NCBI RefSeq assembly: GCF_029245835.1
Contig: NZ_JAQWOO010000032.1
Location: 1 to 64,000, forward strand
Source: Algibacter sp.
Lineage (GTDB): Bacteria > Bacteroidota > Bacteroidia > Flavobacteriales > Flavobacteriaceae
DNA length: 64,000 nucleotides
Direction: 5' to 3'
Part shown: piece by piece, positions 1 to 9,515 of the stretch
Layout of the letters: each line of letters begins with the position of its first letter
How positions within the stretch are numbered: the stretch's first letter is position 1
Notes under the pieces: generated by a model
What the model saw: only the letters and a program-made list of their open reading frames with translations
Databases searched by the model: none
What the model was told of the DNA's origin: nothing
Made by a program: the position numbers and the translations under genes

Positions 1-104
1 AAAAAAGTGAGTTTGGCGATATAGAAATCGCTTTGCTCTATTTTAACAACATTATTATTTACTATTAAAACAAAGAGCGTCAAAATAAAACCTAAATGAC
101 CAAA

Positions 105-150
105 AATAAAAAGATCGCCTAAATTGTTTTTAGACGACCTCGTTTTTTTA
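105..150. terminator. bidirectional Rho-independent terminator candidate
   Basis: TCGCCTAAA (115-123) pairs with TTTAGACGA (129-137, one wobble/mismatch), with T-rich flanks on both strands; lies downstream of the minus-strand gene ending at 261. Confidence 0.5.
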
Positions 151-260
151 TTTGTCTAAAGCTAAATTGATTTAGCCTAGTAAATGTGTTAAATAGGTTG
201 TGTTTGAATATGATGCATCAGCGTGTCCTTATGCTCTGAAAAATAGTGATAGCCGTTTAT

Positions 261-1049
261 TTATTTCAATTCTAAAATTTCAATATTTTTGAATTCTACA
301 GGATGACTTTCGCTCTGTAAAGCAATATAACCGCCTGTTAGAGGTTGCCCATCTTTAGCTTTCCATGCTTCTGAAAAATCAGTTAAATCACCACCTACTT
401 GAGGTTTGGTATAAGTCAGAACAATGTCGTTATTTATTTTATGCGTTATTGTGTCGTTTTTTACAATCACCTCCGCAGTAACCCATTGCTCGCCATAAAA
501 TGTTTTTGAATTTGATTCTGTACAATGGTCGGTTTTTAAATGACCTTCCATGACTACATGAGTACCTGGGGTGCATAAGTTTCCAGTAGGGCGTTTTATA
601 GTTTTATCAACTCCTCCTAAAAGTTGCACTTCAATACTAAGTGGGAAATTTTGATCTATACCTATGCTTTCTGGAGATTGGCAATGAATCATAATACCAC
701 TATTTCGCTCTGCCCAATCTGCACCTCCTGCAACCTGTTCGCCAGTAAAGAGGTACTGCATTCTAAATTTATAATTAGAAAATGGCGTTTTATAAAACAG
801 ATGCCCGAATGAATTATTAAAATTATCGTAGCCGTCATAGGCTACTTTTATAATACCGTTTTCTGCTCGAAACGTATTATCAGGATTTTCACCTAATGGA
901 TACCCCTTTATTTTTACAATCCAATCGTTTAAATTTTCACCGTTAAATAAGGGTTCCCAATTTTCTGCAACTTCAGTAGTTGTTTTTTCTTTACAGCTTA
1001 CTGCTAATAAAAATGTGGTTATTAAAAATAATTTAAAAATATTTTTCAT
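261..1049 (-). CDS. DUF1080 (3-keto-disaccharide hydrolase-like) lipoprotein
   Basis: lipobox LLAVSC; WEPLFNGENLNDWIVK and later DUF1080-like motifs. Confidence 0.8.
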   Translation of the reverse strand: MKNIFKLFLITTFLLAVSCKEKTTTEVAENWEPLFNGENLNDWIVKIKGYPLGENPDNTFRAENGIIKVAYDGYDNFNNSFGHLFYKTPFSNYKFRMQYLFTGEQVAGGADWAERNSGIMIHCQSPESIGIDQNFPLSIEVQLLGGVDKTIKRPTGNLCTPGTHVVMEGHLKTDHCTESNSKTFYGEQWVTAEVIVKNDTITHKINNDIVLTYTKPQVGGDLTDFSEAWKAKDGQPLTGGYIALQSESHPVEFKNIEILELK

Positions 1050-1064
1050 GTTTCTGATAGTTAA

Positions 1065-1670
1065 TTAAATGGACCAAGCCTTACCGTTTGTAAGATTTTC
1101 TAAAGAAGTACATCCTATTTGTTCACCAGGAATAGGATCGTATGCTAAAACATGTTCTCCAACCTGTTCACTAGTTTTATAAGCCCAAACTGAAGTATTT
1201 CTAATATTCGTGAGTGTGTTAAAAATAATAGCATCTTCATGGTCTTCATTGTGTTTGTCGCCATAAAATTTCTGTTGTTCTTTGCTAGATCTTAAATATT
1301 TAGCGAGTAGAATATCATAATCTTCTTTTTTTATAACGGAGAGGTTATCATCAACAATATTTAGAGCCTTAAAAATAAGCTCTATTCCTTTTTTGAACTT
1401 AATTTTCTCTTCGTCTTCATAAACTTTAAAAACAAATAAATCTATAAATTCTGGAACGTTTACCTCTAAAGCTCCAGGCGAACTTTCAGTTTTAGGTAAA
1501 ATTAAATCAACCAAATTTGTTAAAACAGTGCCTTCTGTGATAGATAAAAATTGCGGTGCCCAAATTTTGGGTTCTGTTTTACAACTATGAAGTAAACTTA
1601 GTATTGATGGCGCAGCAACTGTATATCCTAAGGTTAGTCCTAATCCTTTTAAAACGTCTCTTCTATTCAT
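1065..1670 (-). CDS. gluconate 2-dehydrogenase subunit 3 family protein (Tat-type N-terminus)
   Basis: MNRRDVLKGLG... twin-Arg N-terminus; adjacent to GMC oxidoreductase. Confidence 0.8.
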   Translation of the reverse strand: MNRRDVLKGLGLTLGYTVAAPSILSLLHSCKTEPKIWAPQFLSITEGTVLTNLVDLILPKTESSPGALEVNVPEFIDLFVFKVYEDEEKIKFKKGIELIFKALNIVDDNLSVIKKEDYDILLAKYLRSSKEQQKFYGDKHNEDHEDAIIFNTLTNIRNTSVWAYKTSEQVGEHVLAYDPIPGEQIGCTSLENLTNGKAWSI

Positions 1671-1672
1671 GA

Positions 1673-3382
1673 TTACAAGCTTTTAAATTGTTTAGCGGCA
1701 TGATTTGCCGCTCTTGCGGTAATTGCCATGTATGTTAAGGAGGGGTTTTGGCAACCTGAAGATGTCATACAAGCACCATCAGTAACATAAACATTAGTAA
1801 CTGTATGAATTTGATTGTATTCGTTTAAAATGGATGTTTTTGGGTTCTTACCCATGCGAGCAGTTCCCATTTCATGAATTCCAATGCCAGGTGCGGCTAA
1901 TTTATTGAAGGTTTTGATGTCTCTAAACCCTGCTTTTTCTAGCATTTCGCTAGCTTGTTGAATCATATCTTTACGCATAATTAGCTCATTTTCTTTCCAC
2001 TCCGCATCAAAAGTTATGGTAGGTAAGCCCCAATCATCTAGTTTATCATAATCAAGTGTCATTTTGTTGTCATGATTTGGTAAACATTCCCCAAAACCTC
2101 CCAGTCCCATGCGCCATTCACCAGGTTCTAATATTTTCTCTTTGTATTCTGCACCATAAGCAAGTTCTGCAACATGTTCTGAAATAGCACCTCTTCCAGC
2201 GCCTCCTTGATATCCATAACCTCGCAAGAAATTTTTATTTGTAGTTTTTTCATTTCCTAAATTTCTAAATCTCGGAATATAAATTCCCGTTGGACGTCTT
2301 CCTTTGTAATATTTATCATTGAATCCGTCAAATTTTCCTGATGCACCAGCTCCTAAATGATGATCCATAATATTATGACCTAATTCTCCTGAATCATTGC
2401 CTAATCCATTTGGAAAACGATCTGATTTAGATTGAAGCAAAATAGATGCTGATGCCATAGATGATGCGCAACAAAAAATTATTTTAGCATTAAAAACAAA
2501 CGTTTCTTTAGTTTCAGTATCAATAACTTTTACGCCAGTTGCTTTTTTTGAATCGGCATCATAAATAATTTCGTGTACTATAGAATTGGGTCTTAAGGTC
2601 ATATTACCTGTAAGTTCTGCGGCAGGTAAGGTTGAAGAATTACTGCTAAAATACGCTCCGAATGGGCAGCCTCTTCTGCATCTGGCTCGGTATTGGCATT
2701 TGCTCCTTCCGTTATAAGCTTTAGAACTATTTATATGTGCAGTTCTTCCTATAGTAAGAAGTCTATCATCATAATTTTTAGAGAGTTGATTTTTTAAATG
2801 TTCCTCAACACAATTTAATTCCATGGGAGGTTCAAAAATACCATCAGGTAATTGAGGTAATCCTAGGTTCTCACCGCTAACTCCAATATAGCTTTCAACA
2901 TAATCATACCAAGGGGCGAGATCTTTATAGCGAATTGGCCAATCTACACCATGACCATCTTTTTTGTTAGCTTCAAAATCTAAATCGCTCAATCTGTAGC
3001 TTTGTCTGCCCCATGTGATTGATCGACCTCCAACATGATAACCGCGCATCCAGTCAAAACGTTTTGTTTCGTTATAGGGGTGTTTTAAATCGTCTACAAA
3101 CCAATGTTTACTTTCAAATTTTGTAGTATACCTAGTTCTACTTTGCTTTAACTGTCTTGCTTTATCTTCTTCAGTAATGTAGTTTCTTAATTCCATATCC
3201 CAAGGGTCAAGGTTTGCCGTTGGGTAATCAGTAATATGTTTTATCATACGACCACGTTCTAAAACCAGTGTTTTTAGGCCTTTTTCGCATAACTCTTTGG
3301 CAGCCCAACCCCCGGAAATACCGGTTCCAATTACTATAGCGTCATAAGAGTTCGGGGCGTTGCTTATTTCTTCTTTAGTCAT
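1673..3382 (-). CDS. GMC-family FAD-dependent oxidoreductase (sugar dehydrogenase large subunit)
   Basis: GTGISGGWAAKEL dinucleotide-binding motif, GMC C-terminal HEMGTARMG...NVYVTDGACMTSSGCQNPSLTYMAITARAA. Confidence 0.88.
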   Translation of the reverse strand: MTKEEISNAPNSYDAIVIGTGISGGWAAKELCEKGLKTLVLERGRMIKHITDYPTANLDPWDMELRNYITEEDKARQLKQSRTRYTTKFESKHWFVDDLKHPYNETKRFDWMRGYHVGGRSITWGRQSYRLSDLDFEANKKDGHGVDWPIRYKDLAPWYDYVESYIGVSGENLGLPQLPDGIFEPPMELNCVEEHLKNQLSKNYDDRLLTIGRTAHINSSKAYNGRSKCQYRARCRRGCPFGAYFSSNSSTLPAAELTGNMTLRPNSIVHEIIYDADSKKATGVKVIDTETKETFVFNAKIIFCCASSMASASILLQSKSDRFPNGLGNDSGELGHNIMDHHLGAGASGKFDGFNDKYYKGRRPTGIYIPRFRNLGNEKTTNKNFLRGYGYQGGAGRGAISEHVAELAYGAEYKEKILEPGEWRMGLGGFGECLPNHDNKMTLDYDKLDDWGLPTITFDAEWKENELIMRKDMIQQASEMLEKAGFRDIKTFNKLAAPGIGIHEMGTARMGKNPKTSILNEYNQIHTVTNVYVTDGACMTSSGCQNPSLTYMAITARAANHAAKQFKSL

Positions 3383-3625
3383 TACAAAGTTTTTTCATTT
3401 TTAAATATTTGAAAATATGGTATTAAATTTAATTTAATATGGCAATTTTTTGTTATAAAAATAGAGAAATTAATAATTTAATTCATAATTATTAGAAAAT
3501 TAACTAATTTGGCCAGTAAATTTTTTTTAGTATTTCATATCATAAAAACACCACGTTTTTAAAATGATATATTTTTTTCATATCACAATATTTTAATTAT
3601 ATATTCAATTTAATATTAGATATCC

Positions 3626-4585
3626 ATGAAAAGACGACAATTCGTAAAAAGAACAACTCAGGCAAGTGTGGCTGTTTCGATGCTTGGTTTTGCAGCCTGT
3701 AAAAGTGATAAAAAAAACGACAAAGTAGAAAATGAGATAATAAATGATGAGACTTCTTTGTTTTTCAAAATGTCTTTGGCTGAGTGGTCGTTGCATCGTA
3801 CTTTATTTGATAAGAAAATGGATCATTTAGACTTTGCTGCCAAATCTAGAAGCTTTGGTTTTGATGGTGTGGAATATGTTAATGGGTTTTTTAAGGATAA
3901 GGCCAAGGATATGTCTTACCTAAAAGAAATGAAATTAAGAGCAAATGCTGAAGGACAACAAAATGTACTAATTATGATTGATGGTGAAGGTGCTTTGGCA
4001 AATGTAGATATTAAAAAAAGAATGGAAGCGATTGAAAATCACTACAAGTGGGTTGAAGCTGCACATTTTTTAGGGTGTCACGCCATCCGTGTTAATTTAG
4101 CAGGTGGTATTGATAAAAAAGAAGCTGTTAAAGCAAGCGTAGATTCCTTAAATAAACTTTCTGAGTTTGCAAAAGGTTCAAATATCAATATATTGGTTGA
4201 AAATCATGGCGGGTTTTCTTCTAATGGCGAATGGATGCAAGAGGTGTTTTCAGAAGTGAAAAATGAAAATTGCGGCACACTGCCAGATTTTGGTAATTTT
4301 TGCATTACAAAAGATAAAGATAGAAATTGTATTGAAGCTTATGATAGATATAAGGGCATGCAAGAATTGTTGCCTTTCGCTAAAGCGGTAAGTGCAAAAT
4401 CTTATGATTTTAATGAAGCTGGAGATGATACAAAAATCGATTACTATAAAATCATGAAAATGGTAAAGGACTCTGGCTATAAAGGTTTTGTTGGTGTAGA
4501 ATATGAAGGCAACATTAAATCAGAAGAAGAAGGTATCCAATTAACCAGAGATTTATTGACGCGAGTGGGAAAACAACTCTCATGA
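3626..4585 (+). CDS. TIM-barrel (hydroxypyruvate isomerase-like) exported protein
   Basis: MKRRQFVKR Tat-like signal with lipobox GFAAC; xylose isomerase-like TIM barrel motifs (ILVENHGG, VGVEYEG). Confidence 0.78.
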   Translation: MKRRQFVKRTTQASVAVSMLGFAACKSDKKNDKVENEIINDETSLFFKMSLAEWSLHRTLFDKKMDHLDFAAKSRSFGFDGVEYVNGFFKDKAKDMSYLKEMKLRANAEGQQNVLIMIDGEGALANVDIKKRMEAIENHYKWVEAAHFLGCHAIRVNLAGGIDKKEAVKASVDSLNKLSEFAKGSNINILVENHGGFSSNGEWMQEVFSEVKNENCGTLPDFGNFCITKDKDRNCIEAYDRYKGMQELLPFAKAVSAKSYDFNEAGDDTKIDYYKIMKMVKDSGYKGFVGVEYEGNIKSEEEGIQLTRDLLTRVGKQLS

Positions 4586-4617
4586 TTTTTTTAACGAATT
4601 AGCCTTAATATTTTAAC

Positions 4618-5790
4618 ATGGAAAACATGAACAAGAATAGACTCTTTTTGGCAAGTTGCCTTGCTTTAATCACCACAGCTATGACTTTTGCTATTCGAGC
4701 AAGGTTGGAAACCGTTTTTGGACCAGAAGGTATTGGCTTAACCTTAGAGCAAATTGGTTATGCGTTTACGCCTGCTTTTTTTGGGTTCACACTGGCAATG
4801 ATTTTTGGTGGTCCTTTAGTGGATTTTCTGGGGATTAAAAAAATTACTTGGATAGCTTTTGTAACGCACGCCATTGGAATTATCTGGACTATAATGGCCG
4901 ATTCTATGAGTGCTCTTTTTATCGCTACTTTATTTGTTGGAATTGGTAACGGTATGGTTGAAGCGGCATTAAACCCTATGATTGCATCCATGTACACAGA
5001 AGAAAAAACTAAAATGCTTAATAGGTTTCATGTATGGTTTCCTGGAGGTATTGTAATTGGTGCTATTGTAGGTTGGTTAGTGATGGATGTTATGGGGCAA
5101 AGTTGGCAGATTATGGTAGCCACATTGTTTATACCTTTAGTTATTTATGGCGTTTTGTTTTATGGTCAAAAATTTCCAGTTACAGAGCGTATTCAAATGG
5201 GCATTAGTAATAAAAAAATGTTTTCAAGTATAGGTAAACCGCTATTCTTGTTTGTGGCGTTTTGCATGTTTTTAACAGCAGCTTCAGAATTAGGAACTAC
5301 ACAACGCATCGAATCTCTTTTAAAAGAATCTGTTGCTGTTCCACTTTTGGTTTTGGCATTTATAAATGGGATTATGGCCTTGGGGCGATTATTTGCAGGT
5401 CCTGTAGTTCATAAACTCAAACCAGCTGGTATGTTGTTGTATTCAGCAATATTTACGTTTATAGGTTTATGGTTACTCACTGTAGCCAGTGGTGGAATGA
5501 CTTTTGTTGCAGCAGCTGTTTTTGCCATTGGAGTTACGTTTTTCTGGCCAACCATGTTAGGTTTTGTGGCAGAATATTTACCTGAAACAGGAGCTTTAGG
5601 TTTGTCTATTATGGGAGGCGCTGGTATGTTTTCAGTGTCATTAGTACTACCGATTATGGGAAAATTAATGGATGAAGCTAATGCAGTAGAAGCTTTAAGA
5701 ACCATGTCGATACTTCCAGCAATACTTATTGGTGCTTTTATCGGACTTAATATTTACATGAAAAAAAGAAGTAAAACAGAACAAGTATAA
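4618..5790 (+). CDS. MFS transporter
   Basis: about 12 hydrophobic segments; MFS-like organisation; sits inside sugar catabolic cluster. Confidence 0.8.
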   Translation: MENMNKNRLFLASCLALITTAMTFAIRARLETVFGPEGIGLTLEQIGYAFTPAFFGFTLAMIFGGPLVDFLGIKKITWIAFVTHAIGIIWTIMADSMSALFIATLFVGIGNGMVEAALNPMIASMYTEEKTKMLNRFHVWFPGGIVIGAIVGWLVMDVMGQSWQIMVATLFIPLVIYGVLFYGQKFPVTERIQMGISNKKMFSSIGKPLFLFVAFCMFLTAASELGTTQRIESLLKESVAVPLLVLAFINGIMALGRLFAGPVVHKLKPAGMLLYSAIFTFIGLWLLTVASGGMTFVAAAVFAIGVTFFWPTMLGFVAEYLPETGALGLSIMGGAGMFSVSLVLPIMGKLMDEANAVEALRTMSILPAILIGAFIGLNIYMKKRSKTEQV

Positions 5791-5797
5791 TTAAAAT

Positions 5798-6949
5798 ATG
5801 TCAAGAAAATTAAGAATGGGAATGATTGGAGGTGGCACTGGTTCGTTCATTGGGGATGTTCACAGAAAGGCTTCTTCTATAGATGGGATGATAGAACTAG
5901 TTTGTGGCGCTTTTAGTAGTAGTGCAGAAAAATCAATAGCTTCAGGAAAAGCATTATTTCTTCCGGAAGACAGATGTTACGGTAGTTTTGAAGATATGAT
6001 TTTAAAAGAAAAAGCACTTCCTGTAAGTGAGCGTATGGATTTTGTGGCTATTGTAACGCCGAATCATATGCATTTTCCGCCCGCAAAATTAGCTTTAGAA
6101 AGTGGGTTTCATGTAGTTTGTGATAAACCGATGACACTCACTTTAGATGAAGCTATCGCATTAGAAAAAATTGTTGCTAAAAGCGGAAAACTTTTTGCTT
6201 TAACCCATAATTATACGGGACATCCACTTGTAAAACAGGCGAAAGCTATGGTTGCTAAAGGCGATTTAGGTGAAATAAGAAAGATTCAAGTACAATATTT
6301 ACAGGGTTGGTTATCTACCGCAGTTGAAAAAACAGGACAGAAACAAGCGTCTTGGAGAATGGACCCTAAGAAGTCAGGAATTGGTGGAGCTTTAGGCGAT
6401 ATTGGTACCCATGCTGAAAATTTAGTGGAGTACATTACAGGTTTAAAAATTGATGAATTAGCGGCAGATTTAGGTCGGTTTGGCGACGGTAGAATTCTTG
6501 ATGATGATGGTAATTTATTACTCAGAATGGAAAATGGAGCAAAAGGCACGATGTCAATTTCTCAAATTGCTTTAGGTGAAGAAAATAATTTGGCTATTAA
6601 AGTTTATGGCGAAAAGGGCAGTTTAGAATGGCATCAAGAAAATCCAAATCAATTGATAACGCGTTGGTTGGAACAACCTGTGAAAGTTTTTACTCCAAAT
6701 GGGAATGATTTATATGATGAAGCTTTGAATGTGTCGCGTATTCCAGCAGGACATCCTGAGGGGTATTTAGAAGCTTTTGCAACCATTTATAAAAATTTTG
6801 CAATACATCTTATGGCTGTTTTAGACGGGAAAACTATCGAAAAACCAGATTATCCAACAGTTAAAGATGGTGTTCGAGGTATGAAATTTATTTATGCTGC
6901 GGTTGAGAGTGATAAGCATAATGCAGCTTGGACAAAATTTAATGAGTAA
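5798..6949 (+). CDS. Gfo/Idh/MocA family oxidoreductase
   Basis: GMIGGGTGSFIG, VCDKPMTLTLDEA motif. Confidence 0.88.
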   Translation: MSRKLRMGMIGGGTGSFIGDVHRKASSIDGMIELVCGAFSSSAEKSIASGKALFLPEDRCYGSFEDMILKEKALPVSERMDFVAIVTPNHMHFPPAKLALESGFHVVCDKPMTLTLDEAIALEKIVAKSGKLFALTHNYTGHPLVKQAKAMVAKGDLGEIRKIQVQYLQGWLSTAVEKTGQKQASWRMDPKKSGIGGALGDIGTHAENLVEYITGLKIDELAADLGRFGDGRILDDDGNLLLRMENGAKGTMSISQIALGEENNLAIKVYGEKGSLEWHQENPNQLITRWLEQPVKVFTPNGNDLYDEALNVSRIPAGHPEGYLEAFATIYKNFAIHLMAVLDGKTIEKPDYPTVKDGVRGMKFIYAAVESDKHNAAWTKFNE

Positions 6950-6952
6950 TTC

Positions 6953-6985
6953 AGACCTGTTAGGTTTTTGAAACCTGATAGGTCT
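6953..6985. repeat. family A palindrome
   Basis: AGACCTGTTAGGTTTTTGAAACCTGATAGGTCT. Confidence 0.75.
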
Positions 6986-7022
6986 TAATATAGAAAAGAA
7001 ATCTAAAAGTTATAAAATGAAT

Positions 7023-7116
7023 TTGGCGGATATGCCCGCGTTAGGGATTGAACGGCATGTTGGAGCTCCTCGCAGAGAGCGACTAGTGAAAGCCCGACCC
7101 TTCTGGGTAACGCCAA
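7023..7116 (+). repeat. family C structured intergenic element, copy 1
   Basis: TTGGCG...GCGTTAGGGATTGAACGG...AAAGCCCGACCC...GGGTAACGCCAA; terminal arms complementary. Confidence 0.75.
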
Positions 7117-7143
7117 AAAAACAAATAATAATTGAGTTCTAGT

Positions 7144-7173
7144 TCTTCCCTTTTGGGGAGGTTAGGTGGGGCT
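7144..7173 (+). repeat. family B repeat (TCCCnTTTTGGGGAGGTTAGGnGGGGCT)
   Basis: TTCTTCCCTTTTGGGGAGGTTAGGTGGGGCTTTT directly upstream of ATG 7189. Confidence 0.75.
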
Positions 7174-7188
7174 TTTAGATATAGAAAG

Positions 7189-8241
7189 ATGAAAACAATA
7201 AAAGGACCAGCGGTTTTTTTAGCTCAATTTGCAGGAAGTAAAGCGCCATTTAATAGTTTAGATGGCATGTGTAAATGGGCTGCGGATTTAGGTTATAAAG
7301 GCATACAAATTCCAACTTGGGAACCTAATTTGATAGCTATTGAAAAAGCTGCTGAAAGCCAAACGTATTGTGATGAGCTAAAAGGAAAAGTAAATTCGTA
7401 TGGCTTAGAAATTACAGAATTATCAACACATTTACAAGGGCAATTGGTGGCTGTAAATCCTGCTTATGACGCTATGTTTGATGGTTTTGCACCAAAAGCG
7501 GTTAGAGCTAACCCGAAGGCAAGAACGGATTGGGCTATAGATTTCGTAAAAAAAGCGGGCACAGCGAGTGGAAGATTAGGTTTGAAATCGCACGCCACAT
7601 TTTCAGGGGCATTATTATGGCATACCATGTATCCGTGGCCACAACGACCAAATGGTTTGGTAGAGTTAGGTTTTGAAGAATTAGCAAATAGATGGCTACC
7701 TATTTTAAATCATTTTGATGGGCATGGTGTTGATATTTGTTATGAATTGCATCCTGGGGAAGATTTGCATGATGGTGTAACATTCGAACGTTTTTTAGAA
7801 GTAACAAATAATCATACGCGTGCTAATATTCTTTATGACCCCAGTCATTTTGTACTTCAACAATTGGACTATTTAACATTTATAGATTACTATCATGAGC
7901 GCATTAAGGCGTTTCATGTAAAAGATGCTGAGTTTAATCCAACAGGAAAACAAGGTGTTTATGGCGGGTATTCTGATTGGAAAGGTCGCGCTGGACGGTT
8001 TCGTTCTCTAGGGGATGGACAGGTGGATTTTAAAGGTATTTTTTCAAAATTGACGACTTATGATTGCGATGTTTGGGCTGTTATGGAATGGGAATGTTGT
8101 ATTAAATCTTCAGAACAAGGCGCAAAAGAAGGCGCACCATTTATAAAAAAGCACATTATTGAAGCTGCAAAGCGTAGTTTTGATGATTTTGCAGGCGGTG
8201 AAACAGACGAAGATTATTTAAAAAGTATTTTAGGTATATAG
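7189..8241 (+). CDS. sugar phosphate isomerase/epimerase (TIM barrel)
   Basis: ORF track starts at TTG 7132 but that N-terminus translates the repeat; ATG 7189 gives MKTIKGPAVFLAQF; motifs CYELHPGEDLHDG, FHVKDAEF. Confidence 0.85.
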   Translation: MKTIKGPAVFLAQFAGSKAPFNSLDGMCKWAADLGYKGIQIPTWEPNLIAIEKAAESQTYCDELKGKVNSYGLEITELSTHLQGQLVAVNPAYDAMFDGFAPKAVRANPKARTDWAIDFVKKAGTASGRLGLKSHATFSGALLWHTMYPWPQRPNGLVELGFEELANRWLPILNHFDGHGVDICYELHPGEDLHDGVTFERFLEVTNNHTRANILYDPSHFVLQQLDYLTFIDYYHERIKAFHVKDAEFNPTGKQGVYGGYSDWKGRAGRFRSLGDGQVDFKGIFSKLTTYDCDVWAVMEWECCIKSSEQGAKEGAPFIKKHIIEAAKRSFDDFAGGETDEDYLKSILGI

Positions 8242-8252
8242 CATACATCCTA

Positions 8253-9047
8253 ATGAAAAGTATTTTAATCCTATTAATAAGTCTATTACTTTTTAGGTGT
8301 AATAAAAAGCAATCCGAAGAAGTTATAAAAGAAGAGCAAAAAGAGTTAATTGAGCCAACAAAACCAGAAGAAACTGAGTTATACGAGCCCGTACCTCCTT
8401 CAGTTAGCCCAAAAGGTCAAAATGGAGTTCCTAGTGATGCTATGGTGTTGTTTGATGGTAGTAATTTAGATGAATGGGAGATGGCTTATGGAAATGACGA
8501 AGTTACTTGGATTTTGAATGACGATGATAAAAGTATGACGGTTCATAGAACTGATGGTGTTAAAAATGCAACAATTCAAACCAAAAAAGTATTTGGTTCT
8601 GTGCAACTTCATATGGAATGGAAATCTCCAGAGGAAATAAAGGGCGATGGACAACATAGAGGGAATAGTGGCGTATTTCTTCAAGGAACATACGAAGTAC
8701 AAATTTTAGATAATAATGATAACGACACCTATGTAAATGGACAAGTAGGGGCTATTTACAAACAATCTGTTCCGTTGGCTAAAGCGTCAGTGCCAACCGG
8801 AGAATGGAATACTTACGATATTATTTACCATGCACCAGAGTTTAATGAGTTAGGTGAAAAAACAAAATCGGCAACTATAACGGTTCTTCATAATGGGGTT
8901 TTAATTCAAGATCATTTTGAAATAAAAGGGAGCACCGAATATATTGGTTGGCCAAATAATTCAGCACATGGAAAGGCGCCTATAAAACTTCAGGATCATG
9001 GTGATGCTGTAAGTTATAGAAATATTTGGGTTCGAGAGTTAGATTAA
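8253..9047 (+). CDS. DUF1080 (3-keto-disaccharide hydrolase-like) protein
   Basis: AMVLFDGSNLDEWE...GNSGVFLQGTYEVQILD typical DUF1080 motifs. Confidence 0.85.
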   Translation: MKSILILLISLLLFRCNKKQSEEVIKEEQKELIEPTKPEETELYEPVPPSVSPKGQNGVPSDAMVLFDGSNLDEWEMAYGNDEVTWILNDDDKSMTVHRTDGVKNATIQTKKVFGSVQLHMEWKSPEEIKGDGQHRGNSGVFLQGTYEVQILDNNDNDTYVNGQVGAIYKQSVPLAKASVPTGEWNTYDIIYHAPEFNELGEKTKSATITVLHNGVLIQDHFEIKGSTEYIGWPNNSAHGKAPIKLQDHGDAVSYRNIWVRELD

Positions 9048-9060
9048 AAAAAATAGAATT

Positions 9061-9095
9061 AATAAATACACGATTCTAATCGTACTTTTATTTAT
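9061..9095. terminator. Rho-independent terminator candidate
   Basis: AATAAATACACGATTctAATCGTACTTTTATTT inverted repeat. Confidence 0.6.
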
Positions 9096-9216
9096 CAAAA
9101 CTTATAATTTTTAAATTTTTTAAAACAAAATATCAGAAAAAAAGAGATTTACATAATTTTTGTCAAAAACCATATCATTTTTAGGCGTTTATAAAATAAA
9201 GTCTTAGTTTTACAGC

Positions 9217-9291
9217 ATGGAAAATTTAAAAAATAAAATACGTTATGTGTTTCGCAGGTTGCCCGCAAGCAATCCCCGTCGCCGCTTTTAA
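9217..9291 (+). CDS. putative arginine leader peptide 1 (MENLKNKIRYVFRRLPASNPRRRF)
   Basis: ATG 9217 to TAA 9291; 6 of 24 residues Arg (CGT, CGC, AGG, CGT, CGC, CGC); upstream of arginine operon; not in ORF track. Confidence 0.68.
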   Translation: MENLKNKIRYVFRRLPASNPRRRF

Positions 9292-9399
9292 TCTTCATTT
9301 AAAGCAAAAACCAGTACGTAATTTAATTTTTTCATAGTGTCCAATTTTTTTATCATAGCAGTTCAAAATAAAGTTAATTCATTAATTAACAATAATAGT

Positions 9400-9429
9400 A
9401 TGTGCCGTATTTTTCCACGTCGCCCGTAA
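9400..9429 (+). CDS. putative arginine leader peptide 2 (MCRIFPRRP)
   Basis: ATG 9400 to TAA 9429; 3 of 9 residues Arg; followed by mutually exclusive hairpins. Confidence 0.5.
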   Translation: MCRIFPRRP

Positions 9430-9470
9430 GGGTGTGTTCAAAACTTATTGAACTAGGTGAGTCCAGTTCA
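9417..9470 (+). promoter_or_regulatory. candidate arginine operon attenuator / alternative hairpins
   Basis: GTTCAA (9436-9441)/TTGAAC (9448-9453) competes with TGAACTaGG (9449-9457)/CCAGTTCA (9463-9470); a CGCCC(GTAA)GGGTG hairpin covers the end and stop of leader 2. Confidence 0.5.
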
Positions 9471-9515
9471 GCTATCGAAAACAGAAAATAATAGACATTC
9501 AATACAAAAAAGGAA

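Noticed and set aside
1-65. Possible C-terminal coding fragment (KSEFGDIEIALLYFNNIIIYY*) at the left edge
   Set aside because: Too short and context-free to call
7132-7188. ORF track N-terminus MSSSSSLLGRLGGAFRYRK
   Set aside because: Translates the family B repeat from a TTG; the natural start is ATG 7189
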